From: Sedimenticola sp.
GTDB lineage: Bacteria > Pseudomonadota > Gammaproteobacteria > Chromatiales > Chromatiaceae
Length of the DNA stretch: 64,000 bases
Reading direction: 5' to 3'
NCBI GenBank assembly: GCA_026992075.1
Contig: JALXAM010000036.1
Span: forward strand, 1-64,000
Shown here: positions 1 through 10,631 of the stretch, one piece after another
Layout of the letters: every line of letters begins with the position of its first letter
Position numbering within the stretch: position 1 is the first letter of the stretch
Program-made: the position numbers and the translations under genes
The notes under the pieces: generated by a model
The model's input: only the letters and a program-made list of their open reading frames with translations
What the model was told of the DNA's origin: nothing
Database searches by the model: none

Positions 1-2
1 GG

Positions 3-341
3 GCGGGGCTGGGCTTTCTCTGGTTCAACGCCTATCCCGCCCAGGTCTTCATGGGGGACGTGGGCGCCCTGGCCCTGGGCGCGGCCCTGGGCATCGTGGC
101 GGTGGCGGTGCGCCAGGAGCTGGTGCTCTTCATCATGGGCGGGCTGTTCGTGGTGGAGACGGTGTCGGTGATCCTGCAGGTGGCCTCCTACCGCCTCACC
201 GGGCGGCGCATCTTCCGCATGGCGCCGCTGCACCACCATTTCGAACTCAAGGGCTGGCCCGAGCCGAGGGTCATCGTGCGCTTCTGGATCGTCACCGTGA
301 TCCTGGTGCTCGTCGGGCTGGCCACGCTGAAGATCCGGTGA
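3..341 (+). CDS. mraY: MraY, phospho-MurNAc-pentapeptide transferase (3' part)
   Basis: The gene enters from before the window; the open frame starts at base 3 and gives the last 112 residues. MraY is the inner-membrane enzyme that moves phospho-MurNAc-pentapeptide from UDP onto undecaprenyl phosphate to form lipid I. The fragment shows the family's cytoplasmic motif [19 protein letters not shown], hydrophobic membrane segments, and the C-terminal motif [12 protein letters not shown], in which the histidine cluster is a MraY hallmark. The stop codon overlaps the GTG start of murD (gtga), as expected for a tightly coupled dcw operon. The identification is firm; only the N-terminal part is missing. 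Confidence 0.96.
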   Translation, partial: AGLGFLWFNAYPAQVFMGDVGALALGAALGIVAVAVRQELVLFIMGGLFVVETVSVILQVASYRLTGRRIFRMAPLHHHFELKGWPEPRVIVRFWIVTVILVLVGLATLKIR

Positions 342-1708
342 CCATGGAGGCGGCAACGGCAGTGGAGAAGAGGGCGGGAGCGACGCGGGCGCTGGTGGTG
401 GGCCTGGGCAAGACCGGCCTCTCCTGCGCGCGCTACCTCACCGCCCGGGGATGGCAGGTGGCGGTCACCGACAGCCGCGAGCAGCCGCCGGGGCTGGAGG
501 CGCTGCGCCGGGAGCTGCCCGACGTGGGGCTCTTCCTGGGGGGCTTCGCGCCCGAGGCCTTCGCCCACGCCGACCTGTTGGTGGTGAGCCCCGGGGTGCC
601 CCTGGCCACCCCCGAGGTGGAGGCCGCTCTGGCGCGCGGCGTGCCGGCGGTGGGCGACGTGGAGCTCTTCGCCCGCGCGGTGACCGCGCCAGTGGCCGCC
701 ATCACCGGCTCCAACGGCAAGAGCACGGTGACCACCCTCCTTGGGCTGATGGCGCGGGAGGCGGGGCTCACCGCCGGCGTGGGCGGCAACCTGGGCGAGC
801 CGGTGCTGGATCTGCTGGAGCAGCCCGCGCAGCTCTACGTGGTGGAGCTCTCCAGCTTCCAGCTCGAGACCACCGAAAGTCTGGCGCCGGCGGTGGCCAC
901 GGTGCTCAACGTCAGCCCCGACCACATGGACCGCTATCCCTCCCTGGCGGCCTACATGGAGGCCAAGGCGAGCATCTACGCCAGGGCCGAGGTGGGGATC
1001 TACAACCTGGACGACGAGCGGGTGATGGCCATGCCGCGCACCCCCGAGGCCCTCTTCTTCACCCTGGGCGAGCCGGCCGACGAGGCCACCTTCGGCGTAC
1101 GCGGGCTGGAGGGGCGGGCGTGGCTCTGCCGGGGCGGCGAGCCGCTGCTGGCCGCCGACGAGCTGCGCATGGCCGGCCTGCACAACCGCGCCAACGCCCT
1201 GGCGGCCCTGGCCATGGGCAGCGTGCTGGGGCTGCCGCTGGAGGCGATGACGGCGGTGCTGCGCCGCTTCCCCGGCCTGCCCCACCGCAGCGAGCACGTC
1301 GCCACCATCGACGGCGTGGCCTGGTACGACGATTCCAAGGGCACCAATCCCGGCGCCACCGTGGCCGCCCTGGAGGGGATGGCCGATGGCGGGGGGCGCA
1401 CGGTGCTCATCGCCGGCGGCCAGGGCAAGGGGGCCGACTTCTCGGTGCTGGCCGAACCGGTGCGCGAGCACGCCCGCGCCGTGGTGCTGCTGGGCGAGGA
1501 CGCCCACCGCCTCGCTGAAGCGCTGGCCGGCACCGTCCCGCTGGTGAGGGTGGAAGGGATGCGCGAAGCGGTGGAAGAGGCCGCCAGACTGGCCCGGCCC
1601 GGCGACCGGGTGCTGCTGTCGCCGGCCTGTGCCAGCTTCGATATGTTTCGCGGTTTCGAGCACCGGGGCGAGGTGTTCCGCCGCTGCGTGGAGGAGCTGG
1701 GCTCATGA
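338..1708 (+). CDS. murD: MurD, UDP-MurNAc-L-alanine:D-glutamate ligase
   Basis: MurD is the cytoplasmic ATP-dependent ligase that adds D-glutamate to UDP-MurNAc-L-Ala. The 456-residue product has the N-terminal Rossmann-like UDP-binding domain ([15 protein letters not shown]), the ATP-binding loop GSNGKST near residues 124-130, and the central Mur-ligase motif [13 protein letters not shown]. The C-terminal ligase domain carries [13 protein letters not shown], then GGQGKG and [12 protein letters not shown]. The length is normal. The chosen start is the GTG at 338 that overlaps the mraY stop; an ATG two codons later is equally possible and changes little. The 3' end overlaps the ftsW ATG by four bases, implying translational coupling. 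Confidence 0.97.
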   Translation: MTMEAATAVEKRAGATRALVVGLGKTGLSCARYLTARGWQVAVTDSREQPPGLEALRRELPDVGLFLGGFAPEAFAHADLLVVSPGVPLATPEVEAALARGVPAVGDVELFARAVTAPVAAITGSNGKSTVTTLLGLMAREAGLTAGVGGNLGEPVLDLLEQPAQLYVVELSSFQLETTESLAPAVATVLNVSPDHMDRYPSLAAYMEAKASIYARAEVGIYNLDDERVMAMPRTPEALFFTLGEPADEATFGVRGLEGRAWLCRGGEPLLAADELRMAGLHNRANALAALAMGSVLGLPLEAMTAVLRRFPGLPHRSEHVATIDGVAWYDDSKGTNPGATVAALEGMADGGGRTVLIAGGQGKGADFSVLAEPVREHARAVVLLGEDAHRLAEALAGTVPLVRVEGMREAVEEAARLARPGDRVLLSPACASFDMFRGFEHRGEVFRRCVEELGS

Positions 1709-2880
1709 GCAGCGTGGCCTGCAGATCTGGAGCCTTCCGAGGCCTGCCCCCGGGGGTGGACTGGTGGCTGCTGCTGGACGTGCTGCTGCTCTCGGGCATC
1801 GGTGTGGTGATGGTGAGCTCTGCCTCTCTCCATCTGGGAAGCGGTCATGAGGCCACCTTCAGCTATCTGGAAAAGCACCTGCTGGCGCTGGTGCTTGGCA
1901 TCGCCGGCGCTCTGCTGGTGCTCCAGGTGCCGGTTCGCTGGCTGGAGCGGGCCAGCCCCTGGCTCTATGCGCTGGGCGTCGTCCTGTTGCTGGTGGTACT
2001 GCTTCCCGGAGTCGGCAGGACGGTGAACGGCGCCACCCGCTGGATCGCCCTGGGCGGCTTCAATCTCCAGACTTCGGAGTTCATGAAGCTCTTCATGATC
2101 TTCTACATGGCCGGCTACCTGGTGCGGCGCAAGGTGGAGGTGGCGCACAGCGTGTGGGGGGTGGTGAAGCCGGTGCTGCTGGTGGCGCTGGCCGCCGTGG
2201 CGCTCATGGCCCAGCCCGATTTCGGCACCACCGTGGTGCTTCTGGCCACGGTGATGGGCATGCTCTTTCTCGGCGGCGCGCCTCTGTGGCAGTTCGGGGT
2301 GCTCTTCCTGCTGGTGGCGGCCGGCGGCGCCCTGCTGGTGATCTTCTCTCCCTACCGGCTGGAGCGGGTCACCTCCTTTCTCAACCCCTGGGCCGATCCT
2401 TTCGGTGCCGGCTACCAGCTCTCCCAGGCGCTCATCGCCTTCGGCCGCGGCGAGTGGACCGGGGTTGGGCTGGGCAACGGCATCCAGAAGCAGTTCTACC
2501 TGCCCGAGGCCCACACCGACTTCATCATGGCGGTGATCGGCGAGGAGTTCGGCCTGGTGGGCACCGTGGCGGTGATCCTCTTCTTTGCCCTGCTGGTGTG
2601 GCGCGCCTTTTCCATCGGTGCCGTGGCCGAGTCGAAGGGGCGGCCCTATGCCGCCCACGTGGCCTGGGGCATCGGCCTCTGGCTCGGCATGCAGGCCTTT
2701 ATCAACATCGGCGTCAACGTGGGGCTGCTGCCCACCAAGGGGCTGACGCTCCCATTCATCAGCTACGGCAGCAACAGTCTCATCGTCAGCTGCCTGGCGG
2801 TGGGGGTGCTGTTGCGCATCCACTGGGAGAACTGCACCGGCGACGAGTCGGTGGGAGGGGTGCCGTGGCGCGTGTCCTGA
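1705..2880 (+). CDS. ftsW: FtsW, septal SEDS peptidoglycan glycosyltransferase
   Basis: FtsW is the divisome SEDS-family membrane protein that polymerises lipid II at the septum with FtsI. The 391-residue sequence is almost entirely hydrophobic with about ten membrane spans. It includes the family signatures NGATRWIALGGFNLQTSEFMK, the loop PEAHTDFIMAVIGEEFGL, and the C-terminal GLLPTKGLTLPFISYGSNS. FtsW rather than RodA is indicated by its position between murD and murG. The start ATG overlaps the murD stop by four bases. The 3' end overlaps murG by 16 bases. Confidence 0.97.
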   Translation: MSSVACRSGAFRGLPPGVDWWLLLDVLLLSGIGVVMVSSASLHLGSGHEATFSYLEKHLLALVLGIAGALLVLQVPVRWLERASPWLYALGVVLLLVVLLPGVGRTVNGATRWIALGGFNLQTSEFMKLFMIFYMAGYLVRRKVEVAHSVWGVVKPVLLVALAAVALMAQPDFGTTVVLLATVMGMLFLGGAPLWQFGVLFLLVAAGGALLVIFSPYRLERVTSFLNPWADPFGAGYQLSQALIAFGRGEWTGVGLGNGIQKQFYLPEAHTDFIMAVIGEEFGLVGTVAVILFFALLVWRAFSIGAVAESKGRPYAAHVAWGIGLWLGMQAFINIGVNVGLLPTKGLTLPFISYGSNSLIVSCLAVGVLLRIHWENCTGDESVGGVPWRVS

Positions 2881-3932
2881 TCATGGCGGGCGGCACCGGC
2901 GGCCACGTCTTTCCCGCCCTGGCGGTGGCGCGGGAGCTGCGCGGGCGCGGCTGGGAGGTGACCTGGATGGGTGCGCCGGATAGTTTCGAGTCGCGTACCG
3001 TCCCCGCGGCGGGCTTCCCCCTGGTGACGGTGGCGGCCCACAGGTTGCGCGGTCAGGGGATGGTAGGGCTGGCACTGGCACCCTTTCGCCTCGCCCGCGC
3101 CGTGACCCAGGCGTGGCGGCAGCTGGGGAGGCTGCGCCCGCAGGTGGTGCTGGGCATGGGCGGTTTCGTCACCGCCCCCGGCGGTCTGGCCAGCCGCCTG
3201 CGCGGTATTCCCCTGGTGATCCACGAGCAGAACACCGTGCCCGGCATGGCCAACCGCTGGCTGGCCCGTTTCGCCAGCCGGGTGCTGGAGGCCTTTCCCG
3301 GCAGCTTTCCGCCCGCCACCGGCGCCATCGCCACCGGCAACCCGGTGCGCGATGAGCTGCTGCAGCTTTCCACCCCGGAGGCGCGCTTCGCCGATCGTAC
3401 CGGGCCGGTTCGTCTGCTGGTGCTGGGCGGCTCCCTGGGCGCCCAGGCGCTCAACGAAAGGGTGCCGGCGGCGCTGGCCGAAGCGGGCCTGGAACTGGAG
3501 GTGCGCCACCAGGCGGGACGCGGCAAGGCCGAGGCCACCGAGGCGGCCTACCGCGAGGCCGGCGTGGAGGCGACGGTGACCGAATTCGTGGAGGAGATGG
3601 CGCAGGCCTACGGCTGGGCCGACCTGGTGGTGTGCCGGGCCGGCGCCCTTACGGTGTCGGAGCTGGCGGCGGTGGGCGTGGGCGCGGTGCTGGTGCCCTA
3701 TCCCCATGCGGTGGACGACCACCAGACCCGCAACGCCGCCTACCTGGTGGAGGCGGGCGCGGCACGACTGCTGCCACAGCGGGAACTGACCCCGGCCTCC
3801 CTGGCCGGGCTGCTGCGCGAGCTGTGCGCCGACCGCGCCACCCTGCTGGAGATGGCGCGGCGGGCCCGTGCCCTGGGACGCCCCGACGCCACCCGCCGGG
3901 TGGCCGACCAGTGCGTGGAGGTGGCGGCATGA
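2865..3932 (+). CDS. murG: MurG, lipid II synthase (GlcNAc transferase)
   Basis: MurG adds GlcNAc from UDP-GlcNAc to lipid I on the inner face of the membrane. The 355-residue product begins with the glycine-rich motif [15 protein letters not shown]. It contains [16 protein letters not shown] and the C-terminal donor-site region [15 protein letters not shown] followed by [13 protein letters not shown], all diagnostic for GT28 MurG. The start chosen is GTG at 2865, inside the end of ftsW, because a good ribosome-binding sequence (GGAGGGG) lies five bases upstream. A much longer open frame exists upstream in the same register but is antisense-type readthrough of ftsW. The stop overlaps the murC ATG. 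Confidence 0.96.
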   Translation: MARVLIMAGGTGGHVFPALAVARELRGRGWEVTWMGAPDSFESRTVPAAGFPLVTVAAHRLRGQGMVGLALAPFRLARAVTQAWRQLGRLRPQVVLGMGGFVTAPGGLASRLRGIPLVIHEQNTVPGMANRWLARFASRVLEAFPGSFPPATGAIATGNPVRDELLQLSTPEARFADRTGPVRLLVLGGSLGAQALNERVPAALAEAGLELEVRHQAGRGKAEATEAAYREAGVEATVTEFVEEMAQAYGWADLVVCRAGALTVSELAAVGVGAVLVPYPHAVDDHQTRNAAYLVEAGAARLLPQRELTPASLAGLLRELCADRATLLEMARRARALGRPDATRRVADQCVEVAA

Positions 3933-5374
3933 ACGGGGAGCGGCAGGTGGCCAGGGTGCACGCCGCGGAGGCCATGGGGCGCATCCGCCGGCTCCACTTC
4001 GTCGGCATCGGCGGCGCCGGCATGAACGGCATCGCCCAGGTGATGCTCAACCTGGGGTACGAGATCAGCGGTTCCGACCTGGCGGAGAACGCCGCCACCC
4101 GCCGGCTGGCGGAACAGGGTGCCACCATCCACATCGGCCACGCGCCCGAGAACGTGCGCGGGGCCGACGCGGTGGTCATCTCCAGCGCGGTGAAGGAGGA
4201 CAACCCCGAAGTGGCCGCGGCGCGCGGGGCGCGCATCCCGGTGGTGCCGCGGGCCGAGATGCTGGCCGAGATCATGCGCTTCCGCTACGGCGTGGCGGTG
4301 GCCGGCACCCATGGCAAGACCACCACCACCAGCCTGGTGGCCAGCCTGCTCATCGAGGGGGGGCTGGATCCCACCTTCGTCATCGGCGGACGCCTCAACG
4401 CCGCCGGAAGCCACGCCCGCCTGGGGCAGGGCGAGGTGCTGGTGGCCGAGGCCGACGAGAGCGACGCCTCCTTCCTATACCTGCAGCCGATGATGGCGGT
4501 GGTGACCAACGTGGACCGCGACCACATGGGCACCTACGGCGGCGACTTCTCCCGCCTGGAGGACGCCTTCGTCGAGTTCCTCCACCACCTGCCCTTCTAC
4601 GGCCTGGCCATTCTCTGCGCCGACGATCCCGGCGTGCGCCGCCTGCTGCCCCGGGTGACCCGTCAGTTCGTCACCTATGGCACCTCGACCGAGGCCGACC
4701 TGCGAGCCGTCGACATCCGGGCACTGGGCCGGAAGACCAGTTTCACCGTGGAAGGGGAGGGTTTCGCGCCCTTCCAGGTGACCCTCAACCTGCCGGGTCG
4801 GCACAACGTGCTCAATGCCCTGGCCGCCATCGCTGTGGCGCGGGAGCTGGGAGTGGAGCGGGAGGCGATCCTGCGAGGCCTGGAGCGGTTCCAGGGCATC
4901 GGCCGCCGTTTCCAGGTGAGCGAGGAGTGCCGCCACGGCGAGGTGAGCTTCTCCCTGGTGGACGACTACGGCCACCACCCGCGGGAGATCGAGGCCACCC
5001 TGGAGGCGGTGCGCGAGGGCTGGCCCGGGCGGCGGCTGGTGCTGGTGTTCCAGCCCCACCGCTACAGCCGCACCCGCGAGGCCTTCGAGGATTTCGTGCG
5101 GGTGCTCTCCAAGGCGGACGTATTGATGCTCACCGAGGTCTACCCGGCGGGGGAAAGGCCCCTGCCGGATGCCACCGGCCGGGAGCTGAGCCGGGCGGTG
5201 CGGGCGCGGGGCCTGGTGGACCCGGTCTTCGTGGAGTCGCTGGAGGAGATTCCGGAGGTGCTGGGTGCGCTGGTGCGGGAGGGGGACCTGGTGCTGCTGA
5301 TGGGTGCCGGGAACATCGGCCGGCTGGCCGCAAGACTGTCGGGAGAGTGGTGCCATGACCAGGCAAGGGGATGA
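3929..5374 (+). CDS. murC: MurC, UDP-N-acetylmuramate:L-alanine ligase
   Basis: MurC adds the first amino acid, L-alanine, to UDP-MurNAc using ATP. The protein (481 residues) starts with the nucleotide-binding motif [17 protein letters not shown]. It has the ATP loop [10 protein letters not shown] near residue 126, the motif [24 protein letters not shown], and the C-terminal [14 protein letters not shown] and FQPHRYSRT. Length and motif order are typical. Start and stop codons overlap murG by the usual ATGA. At the 3' end the stop also overlaps an ATG that could start an extended MurB, but that start is thought not to be the real one (see murB). Confidence 0.97.
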   Translation: MNGERQVARVHAAEAMGRIRRLHFVGIGGAGMNGIAQVMLNLGYEISGSDLAENAATRRLAEQGATIHIGHAPENVRGADAVVISSAVKEDNPEVAAARGARIPVVPRAEMLAEIMRFRYGVAVAGTHGKTTTTSLVASLLIEGGLDPTFVIGGRLNAAGSHARLGQGEVLVAEADESDASFLYLQPMMAVVTNVDRDHMGTYGGDFSRLEDAFVEFLHHLPFYGLAILCADDPGVRRLLPRVTRQFVTYGTSTEADLRAVDIRALGRKTSFTVEGEGFAPFQVTLNLPGRHNVLNALAAIAVARELGVEREAILRGLERFQGIGRRFQVSEECRHGEVSFSLVDDYGHHPREIEATLEAVREGWPGRRLVLVFQPHRYSRTREAFEDFVRVLSKADVLMLTEVYPAGERPLPDATGRELSRAVRARGLVDPVFVESLEEIPEVLGALVREGDLVLLMGAGNIGRLAARLSGEWCHDQARG

Positions 5375-5514
5375 GATGCGGTTCCTGCACATGGGTTGCG
5401 GAGAATCGCTACGCAGCAGCGGCCTGGCGGCCGCCTGCGGCGTTCGTCGGAAGCAGGAGCTTCCGGAAAAGGGGAAAAGGGAGAGGATACGGCTTTGCAA
5501 GGGGGGAGACAGGC

Positions 5515-6414
5515 ATGAGGAGCAACGCTGAGGCACGGGAACCCTTCACCATGCTGCTCTACAACGAACCCATGGCCCGACACACGAGCTGGCGTGCCGG
5601 TGGTCCTGCGCGGCACTACTTCCAGCCCGAGGATCTGGCCGATCTTTCCGATTTCCTGTTGTCGCTGCCGGAGCAGGAGCCGCTGTTGTGGCTCGGGCTG
5701 GGCAGCAACCTGCTGGTGCGGGACGGGGGTTTTCCCGGCACCGTCATCGCCCTGCAGGGGCGGTTGGACGAAATCGAGTTGCTGGAGGGGGCGCGCCTGC
5801 GGGTGGGTGCCGGCGCCAGCTGTGCCGTGGTGGCGCGGCGGGCGGCGCGCGAGGGGCTCTGCGGCGCCGCCTTCCTGGCCGGCATTCCCGGCACCATGGG
5901 AGGCGCCCTGGCCATGAACGCCGGTGCCTTCGGGGGCGAGACTTGGGAGCGGGTGGTGTTGGTGCAGACCATCGACCGGCAGGGGGTGCTGCGCTGGCGC
6001 CTGCCCCACGAGTACCAGGTGGGCTACCGCCAGGTGAAGGGGCCCGAAGGGGAGTGGTTCGTGGGATGCGAGCTGCAGCTGGAGCGGGGCGATGCCGAGC
6101 GCGAGCGGAGCGAGATCCAGCGGCTGTTGCAGCAGCGGAGCGAGACCCAGCCCATCGGCGAGGCGAGTGCCGGCTCCACCTTCCGCAACCCCCCGGGAGA
6201 CCACGCGGCGCGGCTCATCGAGGCGGCCGGCCTCAAGGGTTGCCGCATCGGCGACGCCGAAGTGTCCAGCAAGCATGCCAACTTCATCATCAACCGTGGC
6301 CGGGCCAGCGCCGCCGACATCGAGGCGCTGATCCGGCACGTGCAGCAGGTGGTGGCGGAGCGCTTCGGCGTGGAGCTGGAGACCGAAGTGCACATCGTGG
6401 GAGAGCCTGCATGA
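5515..6414 (+). CDS. murB: MurB, UDP-N-acetylenolpyruvoylglucosamine reductase
   Basis: MurB is the FAD/NADPH enzyme that reduces the enolpyruvyl group to make UDP-MurNAc. The 299-residue product shows NEPMARHTSWRAGGPARHY, the FAD-binding GLGSNLLVRDGGFPG, the loop AGIPGTMGGALAMNAGAFGGE, and the C-terminal GEASAGSTFRNPPGDHAARLIEAAGLKG region, with the catalytic serine in the type I position. The start is placed at ATG 5515 because AGGGGGGAG precedes it at good spacing and the family begins just before the NEPMA motif. The frame stays open to an ATG at 5371 that overlaps the murC stop. That alternative would add 48 arginine-rich, non-conserved residues. The stop overlaps the ddl ATG. Confidence 0.93.
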   Translation: MRSNAEAREPFTMLLYNEPMARHTSWRAGGPARHYFQPEDLADLSDFLLSLPEQEPLLWLGLGSNLLVRDGGFPGTVIALQGRLDEIELLEGARLRVGAGASCAVVARRAAREGLCGAAFLAGIPGTMGGALAMNAGAFGGETWERVVLVQTIDRQGVLRWRLPHEYQVGYRQVKGPEGEWFVGCELQLERGDAERERSEIQRLLQQRSETQPIGEASAGSTFRNPPGDHAARLIEAAGLKGCRIGDAEVSSKHANFIINRGRASAADIEALIRHVQQVVAERFGVELETEVHIVGEPA

Positions 6415-7340
6415 GCGAGCCGCGGGCAGAGGATTTCGGCAGGGTGGCGCTGCTCAAAGGGGGCTGGTCCGCAGAGCGGGAGATCTCCCTCAAGAGCGGC
6501 GCCGCGGTGGCCGCTGCCCTGCGCGCCCGGGGAGTCGACTTCCACGAGCTGGACGTGGACCGCCGCATCTGCAGCGTGCTGGCCGAGGGGAATTTCGACC
6601 GCGCCTTCATCATGCTGCACGGCCGCGGTGGCGAGGATGGGGTGATCCAGGGGGTGCTGGAGACCCTGGGCATTCCCTATACCGGCAGCGGCGTGCTCGC
6701 CTCCGCCCTGGCCATGGACAAGGTGGCCAGCAAGCGGCTCTGGCGGGGAATGGGATTGCCCACCCCCGAGTTCGTGCTGCTGGACGACGAGGAATCCCTG
6801 GACCTGGCCGGCACCCTGGGTTTTCCTCTCATGGTGAAGCCAGCCCGGGAGGGCTCCAGCATCGGCATGAGCCGGGTGCAGGGCGCGGCCGAGCTGCGCA
6901 CCGCCTGGGTGGCGGCCCGCCAGTACGATCACCATATTCTGGCGGAGCGCTACATCGACGGTCAGGAGTACACGGCAGCGATCCTGGACGATCAGGTCCT
7001 GCCGCTCATCCGTCTGGAGACACCCCGGGAATTTTACGATTACGAAGCCAAGTACCAGGCCGGGGACACCAGCTATCACCTTCCCTGCGGCCTGCCGCCC
7101 GCGGAGGAGGCGAAGCTGCAGGAGCTGGCGCTGAAGGCATTCCGGGCGCTGGACTGCCGCGGCTGGGGAAGGGTGGACCTGTTGGTGGACGGGGCGGGCC
7201 AGCCCTGGCTCATCGAGGTGAACACGGTGCCCGGCATGACCGACCACAGCCTGGTGCCCATGGCGGCGCGCCATGCCGGCCTCGGCTTCGAGGCGTTGGT
7301 GTGGCGTATCCTGGCCACGACCCTGGAGAGAGAGGCGTGA
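6411..7340 (+). CDS. ddl: D-alanine--D-alanine ligase
   Basis: Ddl joins two D-alanines with ATP to make the dipeptide added by MurF. The 309-residue protein has the N-terminal LLKGGWSAEREISLKSG, the substrate loop HGRGGEDGVIQGVLE, the ATP-grasp segments PLMVKPAREGSSIGM and RVDLLVDGAGQPWLIEVN, and the C-terminal TVPGMTDHSLVPMAA. All are typical of the DdlB form found in dcw clusters. The start ATG overlaps the murB stop by four bases. The stop overlaps the ftsQ GTG. A long frame upstream in the same register is shadow sequence across murB. Confidence 0.97.
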   Translation: MSEPRAEDFGRVALLKGGWSAEREISLKSGAAVAAALRARGVDFHELDVDRRICSVLAEGNFDRAFIMLHGRGGEDGVIQGVLETLGIPYTGSGVLASALAMDKVASKRLWRGMGLPTPEFVLLDDEESLDLAGTLGFPLMVKPAREGSSIGMSRVQGAAELRTAWVAARQYDHHILAERYIDGQEYTAAILDDQVLPLIRLETPREFYDYEAKYQAGDTSYHLPCGLPPAEEAKLQELALKAFRALDCRGWGRVDLLVDGAGQPWLIEVNTVPGMTDHSLVPMAARHAGLGFEALVWRILATTLEREA

Positions 7341-8071
7341 GCCGACGGACGAGAAAGAGCGGAGCGAGGCAGCGCTGGCTTTCCGCCGCGTTGGCGCTGC
7401 TGTTCTTCGCCGGCCTGGCGGGCGGTTTGCTGGCGGGATACCGCTACCTGGCCGATCCCACCCATTTCCCGGTGCGCACCATCCGGGTGGAGAACCGGTT
7501 CCGGCATCTGGATCGCGGCCGCCTGCAGCGGGCCCTGTCGGCGGCGGTGGAGGGCAGCTTCTTCAGCGTGGACCTGGAAAAGGTGCGGGCGGCGGCGGTG
7601 GCCCTGCCCTGGGTGGCCGAGGCGCGGGTGCGTCGCGCCTGGCCCGACCGGCTGGAGGTGGAGATCGTGGAGCAGCAGCCCCTGGCACACTGGAACCGGC
7701 GGGGGCTGGTGAACTCCCGCGGTGAGGTCTTCCATCCCGCCGAAACGGGCCGGCTTCGTCTGGATCTGCAGTTCCGGGGACCGGAGGAGAAGGCGCCGCA
7801 GATGGTCGAATTCTACCGCGAGATCCTGCCCGGCTTTCGCGATCACGGGCTGGAGATCGCCGAACTGAGTCTGGACCGGCGGGGTGAATGGCGGTTGCGG
7901 CTGAAGCAGGGTCTCACTTTGGTGGTGGGACGGGAGCAGCGCCGTTTCCGTATCCGGCGCCTGCTGGAGGTCTACGCCGTGCTGCAGCAGGAGAAACGGG
8001 CCATGCGCCGGATTGATCTGCGGTACGAACAGGGCTTTGCCGTGGCGTGGCAACAGGAGAACAAGAGCTGA
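7337..8071 (+). CDS. ftsQ: FtsQ, divisome protein with POTRA domain
   Basis: FtsQ is the bitopic scaffold that links FtsB/FtsL to the early divisome. The 244-residue product has a short basic cytoplasmic N-terminus (SRRTRKSGARQRW), one membrane span (ALALLFFAGLAGGLLAGY), a POTRA domain (FPVRTIRVENRFRHLDRGRLQ to VEIVEQQPLAHW) and a C-terminal beta domain. GTG 7337 is used because it overlaps the ddl stop and is preceded by a GAGAGAG-type ribosome site. A TTG/ATG-type start further upstream would lengthen it only inside ddl. Sequence conservation is low, as usual for FtsQ, but the architecture and place in the operon are clear. Confidence 0.94.
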   Translation: MSRRTRKSGARQRWLSAALALLFFAGLAGGLLAGYRYLADPTHFPVRTIRVENRFRHLDRGRLQRALSAAVEGSFFSVDLEKVRAAAVALPWVAEARVRRAWPDRLEVEIVEQQPLAHWNRRGLVNSRGEVFHPAETGRLRLDLQFRGPEEKAPQMVEFYREILPGFRDHGLEIAELSLDRRGEWRLRLKQGLTLVVGREQRRFRIRRLLEVYAVLQQEKRAMRRIDLRYEQGFAVAWQQENKS

Positions 8072-8073
8072 TC

Positions 8074-9300
8074 ATGCGCAAGGACAAGAACATCATCGTG
8101 GGCCTGGACATCGGCACCTCCAAGGTGGTGGCCATCGTGGGCGAGGTGAAGGTGGATGGCGAGATCGAGATCATCGGCATCGGCACCCATCCCTCCCACG
8201 GCCTGAAGAAGGGGGTGGTGGTGAACATCGAGTCCACGGTTCAGTCGATCCAGCGCGCCGTGGAGGAGGCCGAGCTGATGTCCGGCGTGGAGATCGACTC
8301 GGTCTATGCCGGCATCGCCGGGAGCCATGTCTCCAGTCTCAATTCCCACGGCATCGTCGGCATCAACGACGGCGAGGTGTCCCCCTCCGACGTGGAGCGG
8401 GTGATCGACGCCGCCCGGGCGGTGCCCATTCCAGCGGACCAGCGCATCCTCCACATCCTGCCGCAGGAATTCATCATCGACGGGCAGGAGGGAATCCACG
8501 AGCCGGTGGGTATGTCCGGCGTGCGCCTGGAGGTGCAGGTGCACATGGTCACCGGCGCGGTGAGCGCGGCGCAGAACATCATCAAGTGCGTGCGCCGCTG
8601 CGGCCTGGAGGTGGAGGACCTGATCCTGGAGCAGATCGCCTCCAGCTATGCCGTGCTCGACGAAGAGGAGAAGGAGCTGGGGGTCTGCCTGGTGGACATC
8701 GGTGGTGGCACCACCGACATCGCGGTCTTCACCGGCGGTTCCATCCGCCACACTGCGGTGATCCCCATCGCCGGCGACCAGGTGACCAATGACATCGCGG
8801 TGGCGCTGCGCACCCCCACCCATCACGCCGAGGAGATCAAGCTCAAGTATGCCTGCGCGCTGAGCAAGCTGCCCTCGGCGGAAGAGACCATCGAGGTGCC
8901 CAGCATCGGCGACCGGCCGCCGCGGCGGATGTCGCGCCAGACCCTGGCAGAGGTGGTGGAGCCGCGCTACGAGGAGCTGCTGGGGTTGGTGCAGGACGAA
9001 CTGCGCCGCTCCGGCTTCGAGAGTGTGGTGGCCGGGGGCATCGTGCTCACCGGCGGCAGCTCCAAGATGGAGGGGCTGGTGGACCTGGCGGAGGAGGTGT
9101 TCCACATGCCGGTGCGGCTGGGGGTGCCGCGCTATGTCACCGGGCTGGTGGACGTGGTGCGTAACCCCATCCACGCCACCGGCGTGGGACTGCTGCTGTT
9201 CGGCCAGCAGAACAGCGGCGTGAAGGTGCCGCAGGAGAGCCGGGGCATGCTCCGGGCCACCTGGGAGCGGATGAAGAGCTGGTTCCAGGGCAATTTCTAG
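8074..9300 (+). CDS. ftsA: FtsA, actin-like FtsZ membrane anchor
   Basis: FtsA is the actin-like ATPase that tethers FtsZ to the membrane and recruits later division proteins. The 408-residue product starts with the phosphate-1 motif [19 protein letters not shown]. It has the SHS2/1C domain, phosphate-2 [18 protein letters not shown] and the adenosine motif [19 protein letters not shown]. It ends in an amphipathic helix ([12 protein letters not shown]) that serves as the membrane-targeting sequence. The ATG at 8074, three bases after the ftsQ stop, is preferred over a GTG at 8047 inside ftsQ because the conserved domain begins immediately after it. Confidence 0.96.
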   Translation: MRKDKNIIVGLDIGTSKVVAIVGEVKVDGEIEIIGIGTHPSHGLKKGVVVNIESTVQSIQRAVEEAELMSGVEIDSVYAGIAGSHVSSLNSHGIVGINDGEVSPSDVERVIDAARAVPIPADQRILHILPQEFIIDGQEGIHEPVGMSGVRLEVQVHMVTGAVSAAQNIIKCVRRCGLEVEDLILEQIASSYAVLDEEEKELGVCLVDIGGGTTDIAVFTGGSIRHTAVIPIAGDQVTNDIAVALRTPTHHAEEIKLKYACALSKLPSAEETIEVPSIGDRPPRRMSRQTLAEVVEPRYEELLGLVQDELRRSGFESVVAGGIVLTGGSSKMEGLVDLAEEVFHMPVRLGVPRYVTGLVDVVRNPIHATGVGLLLFGQQNSGVKVPQESRGMLRATWERMKSWFQGNF

Positions 9301-9374
9301 CAACAGGTTTCACAGGAGACGAGGGGCGGGCCCGCAGGGACCGCGACCAGAGGTTCAATCAGGAGGTCAAGACG

Positions 9375-10589
9375 ATGTTTGAATTGGTGGACGTAGACAG
9401 CCAGAACGCGGTAATCAAGGTGATCGGCGTGGGCGGCGGCGGTGGCAATGCCGTCAACCACATGCTGCGGGCCAGCATCGAGGGGGTGGAGTTCATCTGC
9501 GCCAACACCGATGCCCAGGCGCTCAACAGCTCGGAGGTGAAAACCACCCTCCAGATCGGCGCCAGCCTCACCAAGGGGCTGGGGGCGGGGGCCAACCCGC
9601 AGATCGGTCACCAGGCGGCGATGGAGGACAAGGAGCGCATCGCCGAGGCATTGCAGGGGGCCGACATGGTCTTCATCACCGCCGGCATGGGCGGCGGAAC
9701 CGGCACCGGCGCCGCTCCGGTGGTGGCGGAGGTGGCCAAGGAGCTGGGCGCACTCACCGTGGCGGTGGTGACCAAGCCCTTTCCCTTCGAGGGGGAGAAG
9801 CGCATGAAGGTGGCCGAGGCCGGCATCGAGGAGCTGGGCAAGCACGTGGACTCCCTCATCACCATCCCCAACGAGAAGCTGCTGGCGGTGCTGGGCAAGG
9901 CCACCTCGCTGCTGGACGCCTTCAAGGCGGCCAACGACGTGCTGCTCAATGCGGTGCAGGGCATCGCCGATCTCATCACCCGGCCCGGCCTCATCAACGT
10001 GGACTTCGCCGACGTGCGCACCGTGATGTCGGAGATGGGCATGGCCATGATGGGCACCGGCGCCGCCATCGGCGAGGACCGGGCGCGCAAGGCGGCGGAG
10101 GCGGCGGTGAACTGCCCGCTGCTGGACGACTTCCACCTGGCCGGGGCCAAGGGGGTGCTGGTGAACATCACCGCCGGACTGGATCTGGCCATCGGCGAGT
10201 TCGACGAGGTGGGTACCACCATCAAGGAATTTGCCCGCGACGATGCCACCGTGGTGGTGGGAACCGTCATCGATCCGGAGATGCACGACGAACTGCGGGT
10301 CACCGTGGTGGCCACCGGCCTGGGTGAAGAGGAGGCAGTGCAGATCAACCGTCCCGAGGTGGTTGCGGCCCCCCGTGCGGTGGTTTCCGAGGAACCACCT
10401 CAGGGTGAAGAGGAGAAGGCCCCAGCCACCGGCAGCCGTGATCCCTACGAGGGGCTGGACGTGCCCACTGCCATCCGCCGGCGCCAGCAGGAGCAGCGCC
10501 GGGCGGTGGGGGGTGGTGCCCAGCCGGCGGAAAAGCCCGATCTGGATTATCTGGACATCCCTGCGTTCCTGCGCCGCCAGGCCGACTGA
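9375..10589 (+). CDS. ftsZ: FtsZ, tubulin-like division GTPase
   Basis: FtsZ assembles into the cytokinetic ring. The 404-residue protein has the N-terminal [13 protein letters not shown], the GTP-binding tubulin signature [11 protein letters not shown], the catalytic T7-loop region [13 protein letters not shown], a variable acidic linker from about residue 320, and the conserved C-terminal peptide [14 protein letters not shown] that binds FtsA and ZipA. The start is strongly supported by AGGAGG 8 bases upstream. A 74-base gap separates it from ftsA. An intrinsic terminator follows directly, marking the end of the main dcw transcript. Confidence 0.98.
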   Translation: MFELVDVDSQNAVIKVIGVGGGGGNAVNHMLRASIEGVEFICANTDAQALNSSEVKTTLQIGASLTKGLGAGANPQIGHQAAMEDKERIAEALQGADMVFITAGMGGGTGTGAAPVVAEVAKELGALTVAVVTKPFPFEGEKRMKVAEAGIEELGKHVDSLITIPNEKLLAVLGKATSLLDAFKAANDVLLNAVQGIADLITRPGLINVDFADVRTVMSEMGMAMMGTGAAIGEDRARKAAEAAVNCPLLDDFHLAGAKGVLVNITAGLDLAIGEFDEVGTTIKEFARDDATVVVGTVIDPEMHDELRVTVVATGLGEEEAVQINRPEVVAAPRAVVSEEPPQGEEEKAPATGSRDPYEGLDVPTAIRRRQQEQRRAVGGGAQPAEKPDLDYLDIPAFLRRQAD

Positions 10590-10591
10590 GG

Positions 10592-10617
10592 AAATGGCGA
10601 CCGATCGGGGCCATTTT
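10592..10617 (+). terminator. Intrinsic terminator after ftsZ
   Basis: Just after the ftsZ stop the arms AAATGGC and GCCATTT can pair around an 11-base loop that itself contains the palindrome CCGATCGG, followed by a run of Ts. It would end the dcw transcript before the lpxC promoter. Read by eye only. Confidence 0.6.
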
Positions 10618-10631
10618 TGGGGATTTCGCGT

